From Halobacillus halophilus DSM 2266 (GTDB taxonomy: Bacteria > Bacillota > Bacilli > Bacillales > Halobacillaceae): a stretch of 64,000 nt of DNA. Location: assembly GCF_000284515.1 (NCBI RefSeq), contig NC_017668.1, forward strand, positions 3,906,001 through 3,970,000, written 5' to 3'. This document shows, piece by piece, positions 1-7,951 of the stretch. Every line of letters starts with the position of its first letter. Position 1 is the stretch's first letter. A program made the position numbers and the translations under genes. Below the pieces are notes generated by a model. That model saw nothing but the letters and a program-made list of their open reading frames with translations, had not been told where the DNA came from and searched no databases.

Positions 1-30
1 ATGGATGCCTGAATTGGAATTTATGGAATG

Positions 31-65
31 AAAGAAGCGGAAAGCTCCCGGCTTTCCGCTTCTTT
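31..65. terminator. Bidirectional terminator after the ba3 oxidase operon
   Basis: A perfect 15-bp stem (31-45 with 51-65) encloses a 5-nt loop. The stem ends in A and T runs, so it can stop transcription on either strand. It lies directly downstream of the oxidase operon on the minus strand. Confidence 0.8.
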
Positions 66-70
66 CTATT

Positions 71-163
71 TCAATCTTCCTCTGTCTGCAGATCTACAAT
101 AATACTGCTCAAAACGAGCGTGAGGATAATGGATGCGATTGTAAAAGCGAATGAAAAGGTCAT
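71..163 (-). CDS. 30-residue membrane peptide after cytochrome oxidase subunit I
   Basis: This small frame has a strong ribosome binding site (GGAGGG, about 6 nt before the ATG) and begins 15 bp after the stop codon of oxidase subunit I. It encodes a short N-terminus, one hydrophobic segment (about residues 5-23) and an acidic tail ending DLQTEED. The terminator at 31-65 follows directly, so it is the last gene of the oxidase operon. Its size and single helix suggest a tiny accessory subunit or assembly peptide of the oxidase. This is inferred from position only; I do not recognise a family. Confidence 0.55.
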   Translation of the reverse strand: MTFSFAFTIASIILTLVLSSIIVDLQTEED

Positions 164-178
164 ATTATCCCTCCTTTC

Positions 179-1837
179 TTACCACGTCTGGAATCGCCCG
201 GATCCTGGTGGGGCGTGCTGGATAATCTCAGCTAACGGGATCGTATAAGCAAGCGCAATTAATAGAAATGCAATGCCGATCCATATTTTCCAATTTTCCA
301 AGAAACGCGGTGTCATACTAGAATCGCTTTCTGCAATTGGAAACGCCTCGTAGGTTTGTTCATCTGCTTTTGGAGCAAGCCACCATAGTTGGATTACAAT
401 GAAAACGAGTAAAGCAGCGGACAAGAACAAGATGGAACCACCGACAGCCATCGTCACATGGTTGGTTAGTAAGCCATCAAACCAGGCTAGTGCATCATCG
501 TGAGCATATCCGGTGTAAGCTGTACGCCTTGGTGCCCCAAGTAGTCCCAGCAAATGCTGAGCTGTACTCATAAGCAGCATACCAATGGACCAGGTAGCAA
601 TTTGCAGGAAGGCTAACTTCTGCAGGGACTTCGTAAACCGCCGGCCCGTTAAGTTAGGAATAAGCCAGAAGGTTAAACCAAAGAATGTCATTGCGACCGG
701 GGTTCCTACGGTTATGTGAAAGTGTCCCACTACCCATAGCGTATTATGAATAACTTCGTTCATTTGAAAACTCGCATTGATGATACCTCCGGCGCCACCC
801 GGGATAAAAAAGGCCATAGCTATGAAGATGGATGTAAAACGAACATCTCTCCACGGAAGCTTGCGAACCCACCCAAAGAGACCTCTGCCGCCAAGCTCCC
901 TGCCTCTTATTTCAAACGTAGCAAACATGGAGAAGGCTGTAATTAAAGATGGGATAATAACCATAAACGTCAAAACCGTCTGCAAAAATTTCCAGAAGCT
1001 GGAGATTCCAGGTTCCGTTAACTGATGGTGAAACCCGACCGGAATAGAGAATAAAATAAAAAGTACAAAGGATAACCGGGCCAGAGAATCACTGAATACT
1101 CTTCCTCCAATAATTTTCGGAACAATGACATACCATGCCATATAAGCCGGAAGCAGCCAGAAATAAACAAGTGGATGGCCGAAATACCAGAATAAGGAAC
1201 GACTTAATTCGACATTAATCCCACTCGTCCAGCCAAAAGCCCACGGAATGAATTGAAACAGAACGGTGGCTACAACTCCAAGACAGGCAATCACCCAGAG
1301 GATAATTGTTGCAATCGCCATAAAAGCAAATAGCGGACTGAGTTCCCCTTTATGATTCCTTCTCCAGACGGCATAATGCCCGACCAGACTGAACCCCTGA
1401 ATCCATGTACCAATTACGAACAAGGCAAGACCAACGTAAAACAACCCATGAGCCTGAAGGGGAGCGTAGAATGTATAAAGTACGGACGCTTGCCCCGCTA
1501 CTACCATGACCACGACTAGAAGGGTTCCTAAGGCGGTCACAGCGAATCCAATCCAGTTCCACAACCTGACCTTTGGGCCAAATGCTCCGAGGGTTCGGCT
1601 CATGCCTGCCTGAAAAAAGGCAAAAATAAAGAAAGTTGTAAATACAATAGCTAGTAAAAGGCCGTGAGCGGTGAGAATCTGATAGTAATCCAGCCAGGCT
1701 GGCAAATTAAGAGCATCATTTCGGATAAACACTTGCAGGAGCCCGCACAGCGTTCCTATAAGAAAGGCTGAGTAAGCAAATCCTAAATTGAATAACGCTA
1801 CTTTTCGATCTTTGACTGCAATCTCTCCGGGATTCAT
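179..1837 (-). CDS. cbaA: ba3-type cytochrome c oxidase subunit I
   Basis: Catalytic subunit of a B-family (ba3-type) heme-copper oxidase that reduces O2 to water and pumps protons in the cytoplasmic membrane. The 552-residue protein has about 13 hydrophobic segments. Visible signatures are an early heme-ligand His in LTAHGLLLA, the CuB ligand and cross-linked Tyr region GHPLVYFWLLPAY, the HHQLTEPG pair, and VVGHFHITVG carrying the heme His ligands. These forms match the ba3 class rather than the aa3 class. The start codon overlaps the subunit II stop by 4 bp (ATGA), so the two are translationally coupled. Gene naming follows Thermus cbaA; the family call is secure. Confidence 0.95.
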   Translation of the reverse strand: MNPGEIAVKDRKVALFNLGFAYSAFLIGTLCGLLQVFIRNDALNLPAWLDYYQILTAHGLLLAIVFTTFFIFAFFQAGMSRTLGAFGPKVRLWNWIGFAVTALGTLLVVVMVVAGQASVLYTFYAPLQAHGLFYVGLALFVIGTWIQGFSLVGHYAVWRRNHKGELSPLFAFMAIATIILWVIACLGVVATVLFQFIPWAFGWTSGINVELSRSLFWYFGHPLVYFWLLPAYMAWYVIVPKIIGGRVFSDSLARLSFVLFILFSIPVGFHHQLTEPGISSFWKFLQTVLTFMVIIPSLITAFSMFATFEIRGRELGGRGLFGWVRKLPWRDVRFTSIFIAMAFFIPGGAGGIINASFQMNEVIHNTLWVVGHFHITVGTPVAMTFFGLTFWLIPNLTGRRFTKSLQKLAFLQIATWSIGMLLMSTAQHLLGLLGAPRRTAYTGYAHDDALAWFDGLLTNHVTMAVGGSILFLSAALLVFIVIQLWWLAPKADEQTYEAFPIAESDSSMTPRFLENWKIWIGIAFLLIALAYTIPLAEIIQHAPPGSGRFQTW

Positions 1838-2307
1838 TGTTCCACCACCTCAATTTCTGTACTCATAAAATGGTGGCCTGAGCCACAATACTCGTTACAA
1901 ATGACCAGATAAGATCCCGGTTCTTTGAATGTATGTTTTCGATGATTAATCTGACCTGGAACGGCCATCATATTAACGTTCGTACCGACAATAGAGAAAC
2001 TGTGAACAACATCTTCACTCGTTAACGTAAACATAACTTCTTCCCCTGCAGGTACTTGCAGCTTGCTTGGTTCATAACCAAATGTAAGTGCGATCATAGC
2101 GACTTCATAAGTTCCATCCTCTTTTTTATGAAGTCCAGGCTGATCAAACGGAGTCGTTTCACGCACCTTTTCCGGATCAATGGTCATATGCCCGCTGGAA
2201 GGTGCATGTCCCTGTGCAAAAGCACTTACTCCTACTACGGATAGAAAAACGACAAGTGCAATAACTCCAAATCCCAGCCATATTTTTTCATATTTGTGTA
2301 AATGCAT
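1834..2307 (-). CDS. cbaB: ba3-type cytochrome c oxidase subunit II (CuA)
   Basis: Subunit II of the oxidase, which takes electrons from cytochrome c through its binuclear CuA centre on the outer face of the membrane. The 157-residue protein has an N-terminal membrane anchor (about residues 10-30) and a cupredoxin domain. CuA ligands are visible: the His of DVVHSFSI and the C-x3-C-x3-H-x2-M pattern in CNEYCGSGHHFM. The short length with a single membrane helix is normal for ba3-type subunit II. The gene lies 12 bp after the subunit IIa frame and overlaps subunit I by 4 bp. Confidence 0.94.
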   Translation of the reverse strand: MHLHKYEKIWLGFGVIALVVFLSVVGVSAFAQGHAPSSGHMTIDPEKVRETTPFDQPGLHKKEDGTYEVAMIALTFGYEPSKLQVPAGEEVMFTLTSEDVVHSFSIVGTNVNMMAVPGQINHRKHTFKEPGSYLVICNEYCGSGHHFMSTEIEVVEQ

Positions 2308-2319
2308 CCTTTCTCCCCC

Positions 2320-2442
2320 CTACATACGAACGATATATAATAAATAAATACAAACCCACATCACGACAATAACGGCTCCAACGGCCATTACACTGATTAA
2401 AGTCCCTTTCAAGTTTGGTTGAGATGGGCCATTTTTTTTCAT
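2320..2442 (-). CDS. cbaD: Cytochrome c oxidase subunit IIa (single-helix subunit)
   Basis: A 40-residue protein with a strong AGGAGG ribosome site, placed just before subunit II as cbaD is in Thermus. It has a polar N-terminus followed by LKGTL and one membrane helix (about residues 14-38). The arrangement resembles the family pattern of a basic KG motif followed by a helix with an internal Trp (here VVMWVCIYLL). In ba3 oxidases this helix packs against subunits I and II and replaces one helix missing from subunit II. The call rests on operon position, size and motif resemblance. Confidence 0.8.
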   Translation of the reverse strand: MKKNGPSQPNLKGTLISVMAVGAVIVVMWVCIYLLYIVRM

Positions 2443-2511
2443 GGGCCAGGCCTCCTTTTATGTATTTGATCTATTTCTATTGTATTAGTGGAGAGGGTCA
2501 TAATAGAATCG

Positions 2512-2546
2512 GGGAATCCCCCCATTTGTGATGGTGAAATCCCCCA
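2512..2546. promoter_or_regulatory. Direct repeats upstream of the oxidase operon (candidate operator)
   Basis: Two similar boxes, GAATCCCCCCA (from 2514) and GAAATCCCCCA (from 2535), lie about 21 bp apart, two helical turns, in the gap between the sensor-kinase gene and the oxidase operon. They could bind the NarL-type regulator encoded upstream. No promoter hexamers are clear enough to call. Confidence 0.35.
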
Positions 2547-2550
2547 ATTC

Positions 2551-2579
2551 AAAAAAAAGAAACCTTTTCATCAGGTTCC
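2551..2579 (-). terminator. Terminator at the end of the sensor operon
   Basis: A 7-bp stem (GGAACCT with AGGTTTC on the minus strand, one G-T pair) begins at the kinase stop codon and is followed by eight T residues. It separates the signalling operon from the oxidase genes. Confidence 0.6.
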
Positions 2580-3914
2580 CAGTGGTATATATAATTCAAT
2601 TCTCGTACCCTTATTCAGCTCGGAAGTTATTTCAAGTTCTCCTCCTGCCGCGCGTGCCCTTTCCTCCATGCTGAAAAGCCCTACTCCTTTTTGTGCACGG
2701 TTATTCATAAAGCCTTTGCCTTGATCAGTAATAGAAGCGAAAACCCCACCCTCTGCTTCTTCCAACACGATAGAGGCTTCATCTACACAGGCATATTTTC
2801 TTATATTGGTTAGTGCTTCCTGAATGATGCGGTAAATCGTTGTTTCGATTTGAGGCGATAAACGACAGGAAATGTTGGAGGTAAAGTGTACCTTCAATCC
2901 ATACGAATGGTTAAGACGATTTAAGAAGGAACGAACAGCCGGCATCAAACCCAGTTCATCCAATGCAGACGGCCGGAGCTCCCACGACATGTCCCGCACG
3001 TTTTGAATTAAATTTCGTATTTCATCTGTCATCTGGTCTAAAAGGGAATGCTCCACTTCCTGCTGGATACGATGCATGCTAATAAGCAGGCTATACAGTT
3101 CTTGGCCAATTCCATCATGAAGCTCTCTGGATACCTGCTTTCTTTCTTCTTCCTGCACGTGGATCAGACGCGTCATCATGTGCTGCAGCTCCTGCTGAAC
3201 CCTTTTCCTCTCCGTAATCTCATTACGGATGGCCAGATATTGGTAGGGTTTTCCTTTATCATTTAAGAAAGGAACAATGGTCGTATCCACCCAATAGAAG
3301 CTTCCATCTTTGGCCTTATTTTTAATTTCTCCCTTCCACACATACCCGGTACCAATCGTACGCCACAGATCCTTAAAAAAATCTTTAGAATGATGTCCTG
3401 AATTCAGAAGTCTATGATCGTTGCCAATCAGTTCTTCCACTCCAAATTTAGATATCTCACAAAATTTATTATTTACATAACGAATTCTTCCACGTTGATC
3501 CGTAACAGCAACAATCGAAGACTCGTCAAGCGCATATTTAATATCCACGAGTTCTTTCAACGGTTCGTAGGATTCACTATCAAGCAGACTTCTCTCATTC
3601 AGGTTATGAATGGTCATAAAATAATTGGCTCTAGTTCCATCCATCCATTCATGAACGACTAAAAAGACAGGAAACGGATTTCCAATCATAGGCTTTGCGT
3701 AATACTGCAGCAATACTCCCTTTTCACAGTGAATAAGCTCTTCTACAGAAAAATGAAGAAACAGATCTTCCACACACACCTCAGTCGAAGAAATCTGGAA
3801 AAGAAGTTTCGCTCTTTCATTGAAACTTTGTACCATTCCGTTTTCTTGTAAAACGAGAAATCCTTCTTCCTTAGAGGAGATTAGAGCGGGAGGGAAGGGA
3901 CTGTGTTTTGTCAT
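2571..3914 (-). CDS. PAS-domain sensor histidine kinase (NarX/NreB class)
   Basis: A 447-residue soluble sensor kinase. Residues about 10-105 form a divergent PAS-like domain and about 120-236 a clear PAS domain (VNNKFCEISKFG, then the PAC end NEITERK). The dimerisation domain follows with phospho-acceptor His266 in SRELHDGIGQ, the mark of the HisKA_3 class that pairs with NarL-type regulators. The ATPase domain shows IIQEALTNIRKYA, TDQGKGF and GVGLFSMEERA. There are no membrane segments, so the signal is cytoplasmic (oxygen, redox or a small ligand). The ATG overlaps the GAF gene by 4 bp and follows AAGGAGG. The arrangement resembles staphylococcal NreABC, but I do not see the NreB cysteine cluster. 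Confidence 0.88.
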   Translation of the reverse strand: MTKHSPFPPALISSKEEGFLVLQENGMVQSFNERAKLLFQISSTEVCVEDLFLHFSVEELIHCEKGVLLQYYAKPMIGNPFPVFLVVHEWMDGTRANYFMTIHNLNERSLLDSESYEPLKELVDIKYALDESSIVAVTDQRGRIRYVNNKFCEISKFGVEELIGNDHRLLNSGHHSKDFFKDLWRTIGTGYVWKGEIKNKAKDGSFYWVDTTIVPFLNDKGKPYQYLAIRNEITERKRVQQELQHMMTRLIHVQEEERKQVSRELHDGIGQELYSLLISMHRIQQEVEHSLLDQMTDEIRNLIQNVRDMSWELRPSALDELGLMPAVRSFLNRLNHSYGLKVHFTSNISCRLSPQIETTIYRIIQEALTNIRKYACVDEASIVLEEAEGGVFASITDQGKGFMNNRAQKGVGLFSMEERARAAGGELEITSELNKGTRIELYIPLGT

Positions 3915-4339
3915 GATAAACCTCCTTGCTTCAAATAATTACTTATGCGAGCGGCATAAGGATGCCATTGCTGTTCTGACGGTAAGTCATGCTCATTTCG
4001 ATAGCCGATCAGCAGCACTGCGTCAAATAAATGACCCGTTTGAAGAGGGATAGCAGCAAAGGATTGAAGCTTTTCCGCTAACACTATGGGGTATTTCGAC
4101 AAAACTAAAGGAAGATCCTTCCTCGAACGGCAGAGAAAAGTTCTTCCTGTCTGCATGACGGTTCCCGCCACACCCGAACCATAGGAAATAACCATGCGTT
4201 TATATTTATCATTCAAAGGGTGACTCACATACTTCCACTGTATTTGCTTTGAATGATAATCAAACTTTGCGATAGCGATGACGCAGGCCTCTACTTCCTC
4301 TTCCAGTTCGTTGCATATTTCTTCTAATGGGGTGACCAC
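3911..4339 (-). CDS. GAF-domain protein (possible NreA-like ligand sensor)
   Basis: A small single-domain GAF protein of 142 residues if started at the GTG at 4339. That start has AAAGGAGAG upstream and lies 20 bp after the regulator stop. The ATG at 4396, inside the regulator gene, has no ribosome site. The body (KYVSHPLNDKYKRMVISYGSGVAG, in parts) and the run SFAAIPLQTG are typical of GAF folds. It sits between a NarL-type regulator and a PAS kinase, like NreA, the nitrate receptor that modulates NreB in Staphylococcus. Ligand identity cannot be read from the sequence. Confidence 0.7.
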   Translation of the reverse strand: MVTPLEEICNELEEEVEACVIAIAKFDYHSKQIQWKYVSHPLNDKYKRMVISYGSGVAGTVMQTGRTFLCRSRKDLPLVLSKYPIVLAEKLQSFAAIPLQTGHLFDAVLLIGYRNEHDLPSEQQWHPYAARISNYLKQGGLS

Positions 4340-4358
4340 TTTTTCCCTCTCTCCTTTG

Positions 4359-5015
4359 CTACAATGAATAACCCAGCAGACCTTTCTTCCAGGCATATTC
4401 CACTAATTCAGGACGCGTTTTCAGCTGCAGTTTCTCCATCACCCTTGCCTTGTGAGCTTCGACTGTTTTCACAGAGATCACAAGTTGAGCGGCAATGTCT
4501 TTATTCGCAAACCCTTTAGCGACCAAGGCCAGTACTTCTCTCTCTCGATCACTTAGCAATCGGTAAGAGTCAGTCGTAGCGCCGTTTTTCAGCTTGCTCA
4601 TATAATCCTCCATCAATCGTTTCGTTGCAGATGGATACAAATAGGCATCTCCCCCGGCTACTTGCCTGATGGCTTTTACTAATTCTTCATGCGGTGCATT
4701 TTTCAAAATACACCCGGATGCGCCTAATTCAATGGCACGGAATAAGTATTCTTCATCATCATGCATCGTCAGAATCAGAATCTGGGTCTCAGGGAATTGT
4801 TTTTTTATTTCGGAAGTAGCTGATAATCCGTCCTTTCCATGGGGCATAGAAAGATCCATCAAAACCACACCCGGATTCTTCTCCTCTACTTGCTGGTAAG
4901 CTTCGTTTCCTTCTGAAGCTTCTCCAATTACACTAAAATCTTCGACAGCGTCTAACAGCATCATAAGCCCTGAGCGTACGACGGCGTGATCGTCAACAAT
5001 GACAATCGAAATCAT
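4359..5015 (-). CDS. NarL/LuxR-family response regulator
   Basis: A 218-residue two-component regulator. The receiver domain (residues 1-120) has the acidic pair DD8-9, phospho-acceptor Asp54 in VLMDLSMP and a conserved Lys near residue 105 (ILKNAP). The C-terminal LuxR-type helix-turn-helix (about 150-210) carries LSDREREVLALVAKG and ISVKTVEAHKARV. The partner kinase is very probably the PAS kinase two genes downstream. Given the neighbouring oxidase operon, respiratory genes are the likely targets; this is inference. A good ribosome site (GAGGAG) precedes the ATG. Confidence 0.92.
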   Translation of the reverse strand: MISIVIVDDHAVVRSGLMMLLDAVEDFSVIGEASEGNEAYQQVEEKNPGVVLMDLSMPHGKDGLSATSEIKKQFPETQILILTMHDDEEYLFRAIELGASGCILKNAPHEELVKAIRQVAGGDAYLYPSATKRLMEDYMSKLKNGATTDSYRLLSDREREVLALVAKGFANKDIAAQLVISVKTVEAHKARVMEKLQLKTRPELVEYAWKKGLLGYSL

Positions 5016-5034
5016 GTTATCTACTCCTCTTTAT

Positions 5035-5616
5035 TCAGCCTTTAAACCAGCGCCATTCCACCACGTCTTTATTGCGTTGCCACTGCATTTCCATCGTGGT
5101 ATCTTTCTTTATGACTTCAAGCAAATCCTCTTGTTCAGGGGGGAATTCATCCAAAAAAGAATGATAGCGGAAAACAATCCCTTTCCGGTCGACTTCAATG
5201 AATACTTCATCAGTATCGGCGTACTCCACAATCATTCGTATGGTAAGCTGAAGCGCGCGAAACGCCAGAACATCCTTTGTAGAAAATACCTCCGTGAGTT
5301 TATAGGAGGTGGGGAATTCAACCCTTATACCATAGCGTCTTTCCACTTCTTTTATATATCGTTTAAAGGCCACCGCCAGTCCATATTCATGAAAAGATAA
5401 AGGGTAAATTTCATTCGAGCGGCTTCTCATTTCTTCAATCAAATGTGAAAGGAGGACTTGAGTTTCTTTACAAGAATCTTGTGCCGAATCAATACGGTGT
5501 AACGCGCTAGTTAACAACTGAGCATAGCGCTCATGTAAATCATAGGACATTTCATAAAGCAGCGATTCGTACATGTGAGAGACTACATATAATGGGGAAC
5601 GAGTGGTATCATTCAT
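5035..5616 (-). CDS. Degenerate histidine-kinase-like protein
   Basis: The first gene of the signalling operon, 193 residues from the ATG at 5616, which has GGGAG upstream (an ATG 30 bp earlier has no well-placed site). The N-terminal part (YEMSYDLHERYAQLLTSALH) resembles a HisKA_3 dimerisation helix, including a His where the phospho-acceptor would be. The C-terminal half looks like an ATPase domain that has lost the N, G1 and G2 boxes. It may therefore be a catalytically dead kinase acting as a phosphotransfer or docking partner. Function is unknown; the kinase ancestry is an inference from pattern. Confidence 0.6.
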   Translation of the reverse strand: MNDTTRSPLYVVSHMYESLLYEMSYDLHERYAQLLTSALHRIDSAQDSCKETQVLLSHLIEEMRSRSNEIYPLSFHEYGLAVAFKRYIKEVERRYGIRVEFPTSYKLTEVFSTKDVLAFRALQLTIRMIVEYADTDEVFIEVDRKGIVFRYHSFLDEFPPEQEDLLEVIKKDTTMEMQWQRNKDVVEWRWFKG

Positions 5617-5737
5617 CACTTTAACTCTCCCTTCTTTATTCTTCATACCCTCTATATTACACGCTACTTTATCATGTTCCTATTAGGGCATTCCCTTATT
5701 TTAATGCTCTGTAAAATTTCCTTATTGATTTTAAGGT

Positions 5738-6280
5738 AAAGCTCCCGTTACTTGAAGACTCAGTTTCGAGATAAATGGGTTATAAGGAAGGTCCTCCGGG
5801 GGACGATTTCGCTTTCCGTGGGCATGTGGTAAGCTTCCTCAGGCTTCGCCTTCCGGGATCTTACCGATCATGTTCATCCCACAGGAGTCTTCATCGTCCC
5901 CCTCCCGACCTGGCCGAATCAGAAACTCGAAATCCACCAAAAATGCCTACTAAAATTAACGGGAGAGCAAAAGAGTATCTAGCTTATTTAAGTGTACAAC
6001 CCCTGATATATAAGGGGTTAAGGCTGATCCAGAACGATTACTTCTATTATTGAAGGGTCCGTTCACTCCTCAATCATAGGATGGCGGAGGAAACGGCGAG
6101 ACTCCCGCGGGAGAAGGAGCTAGGCGAGACCCCACAGGGAGTGAAACGAGCGAGGAGGCTTGCCAGTTCCCCCGCAGGAAAGCGAGTTGTTTCTGCAGCC
6201 ACCCCCTCTCTTTATTAGCAACGGACGCAGAATATCTCGAAACTGAGTCTTCCACAATCCGGCCCTATTGCGTAATAAGC
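5738..6280 (+). repeat. Interspersed repeat element, copy A (core orientation 1)
   Basis: A non-coding element. The left end AAGCTCCCGTTACTTGAAGA runs into GAAGACTCAGTTTCGAGAT; the right end has the inverse, ATCTCGAAACTGAGTCTTCC, then CGGCCCTATTGCGTAATAAG. The core holds an inverted Y module (about 5800-5930), an AT-rich linker and a forward X module (about 6070-6220). X and Y are related: both contain GACTCC(C/T)GCGGGA-like and GGAAAGCGAG boxes. Similarity with copy D may begin about 13 bp further left and continue to about 6325. No credible gene lies inside. Confidence 0.85.
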
Positions 6281-6429
6281 ATCTTATGAAAAATCAACAA
6301 CACACTATAACAAAGCCCAATTTAATAACAGATCAGCTAATTCTATACTGTAAGATTTATTTTGGCCTTGGCAGACGCAGAGCCTCAGTAATGCGAACCC
6401 TTCTCCAACGACCATAAACACCTGCAAAC

Positions 6430-6455
6430 ATCTCGTAATCGAGTCTTATAGTATG
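6430..6455 (+). repeat. Remnant of a repeat-element right end
   Basis: The text ATCTCGTAATCGAGTCTTATA resembles the element right end ATCTCGAAACCGAGTCTTACA of copy C. It lies about 150 bp past copy A, so another copy may once have stood here. The rest of 6290-6500 shows nothing recognisable. Confidence 0.4.
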
Positions 6456-6502
6456 CTCAGATTAAAAATCTGCTTTTCAAGAAAAGACATAAATAGAATC
6501 TA

Positions 6503-6535
6503 TAAAAAATCCTGCATGAACTAGCATGCAGGATT
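6503..6535 (-). terminator. Terminator of the AbrB-CHAD gene
   Basis: An 11-bp perfect stem (6508-6518 with 6525-6535) with a 6-nt loop is followed on the minus strand by a T-rich run. It lies about 40 bp after the stop codon. Confidence 0.75.
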
Positions 6536-6577
6536 ACTTGATTATTTAGCGGCTTTACAAAGGTAGAGGGTATAAAA

Positions 6578-7798
6578 TTACTGTCTCGAGTATTGTAGGC
6601 TTTCTTGGAGATTCAATTCTTCTACCAGGCTGGAGAGTTCATCCAGCAACGCTTGATTAATGGCTTTTATATGCTTTTTCTTACTGTCGATCTCGTTTCG
6701 GTATTTATTGAACATCTCGAGCCAGTCTTTTAAATCATTTATTTCACCCAGCTGCCTTTGGAAAGACTTAAAGTATTTTGCTTCTTCCTTATAGTCAGAT
6801 GCATAAATTTCATGGAGTGCATTATGAATGTACCTTGTTTTTTTCGAGATAATCCTAACGGAGTGTAAGGCATCGAGCGTTTCTTCATCGACACGACCCT
6901 GTTGGGAAGAAACTTCTAAATATTTCTCCACGGCTTCAGCAAATCCGTTTTCGAATTCCTGAAGCCTCTCGTCTACTTGAAGCGGCAGGACATAATTTCG
7001 AAGCTCCTTATCTTTAAAATGCTCCCACTGCTCCGCAAAAGTATCGTCGATGATTTCAGGCAGTTTATTTTTAAGTTTCTTTTGATGCTTCAGCCTTTTC
7101 TTACCGACCTGATCGCTGAGCTGACGATACACTTCTTCATGCTGCTCCTTAGAAGATTGCTCCGCACGTTCTTCAAACTCCGTAATAAACACATCACGTT
7201 CTCTCACTTTTCCTAAACGTTTATGGGCATCATTTAAACGATCCACTAGTGGATGGCTGTTGACGTGGATAAACTCCAGAATGGCACGGATTTTCCGCCC
7301 ATGGACACGAGCCTGGTGAACACTTTCCTCGTCTTCCTGCTCAAGCGAAAGTTTGCAGTACTCCAGATAGGAGTCAACTAATCCCTGAAGATATTCCCTC
7401 CAGCGGCCTACTACTTGCTCATTTCCATCTCCTAGACAATCCTCACAGATTAATTTCTTCTTAACAGACACCAGCGAATCGGCTGATCCGCAAATTTCAC
7501 AAACCTGAACCTGATCTTGCAATACAGCATAATCATGGTCGAATGTAACATCAATCTTTTTTCCCTGATTCCAGTCAAGCTCGTTTCTATAGTCAGCAGG
7601 AATAAGCAAGCGGCCATAGCTGTCCAATGTCTTAACGGAGTCGCCTTCCTCGCCTGTTACGGAAAGCTTTAATCCTTTTTTATGACTCAAAGGCTTCAGC
7701 ATAAGGTTTTGATTCGATAATTCCAGCTGGTCTCTGATTTCCTTGGGAATCACCAGCCTGCCCATTTTGTCGATTTGCCTTGTGAAAGCTCCACTCAT
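6578..7798 (-). CDS. AbrB-AbrB-zinc ribbon-CHAD domain protein
   Basis: A 406-residue protein with an unusual domain chain. Two SpoVT/AbrB-type swapped-hairpin units come first (TRQIDKMGRLVIPKEIR, residues 6-22, and VKTLDSYGRLLIPADYR, 55-71). A four-cysteine zinc ribbon follows (C100, C103, C118, C121), then a helical CHAD domain (about 135-400) with conserved basic and His positions in VHQARVHGRKIRAI and LHSVRIISKKTRYIH. CHAD domains are known to bind inorganic polyphosphate; AbrB units bind DNA. The fusion therefore suggests a transcription factor or DNA-binding protein that senses or docks polyphosphate; this is inference. It is monocistronic with its own terminator. Domain calls are good, function unknown. 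Confidence 0.85.
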   Translation of the reverse strand: MSGAFTRQIDKMGRLVIPKEIRDQLELSNQNLMLKPLSHKKGLKLSVTGEEGDSVKTLDSYGRLLIPADYRNELDWNQGKKIDVTFDHDYAVLQDQVQVCEICGSADSLVSVKKKLICEDCLGDGNEQVVGRWREYLQGLVDSYLEYCKLSLEQEDEESVHQARVHGRKIRAILEFIHVNSHPLVDRLNDAHKRLGKVRERDVFITEFEERAEQSSKEQHEEVYRQLSDQVGKKRLKHQKKLKNKLPEIIDDTFAEQWEHFKDKELRNYVLPLQVDERLQEFENGFAEAVEKYLEVSSQQGRVDEETLDALHSVRIISKKTRYIHNALHEIYASDYKEEAKYFKSFQRQLGEINDLKDWLEMFNKYRNEIDSKKKHIKAINQALLDELSSLVEELNLQESLQYSRQ

Positions 7799-7951
7799 AA
7801 CCTAACGCCCACCTTTTGAAAGCTTTTATATATGTCATTTCCCAGACTCCAGCACTTCCTAACTAATTTCTAAACATTTTTACAATTTCTTTATAAACCT
7901 GACTCTTACATATATTCCCACAGTACGTGCATCCTATGAATGGAGGTGTTA

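Noticed and set aside
3911-4396. ATG at 4396 as the start of the GAF protein
   Set aside because: It lies 38 bp inside the regulator gene without a ribosome site, whereas the GTG at 4339 has AAAGGAGAG at a suitable distance.
5775-6053. Open frames inside the interspersed repeats (also 26438-26737, 26815-27021, 34836-35018, 57614-57886)
   Set aside because: They vary among copies, have no conserved frame or ribosome site, and fall in modules that are better explained as non-coding repeats.
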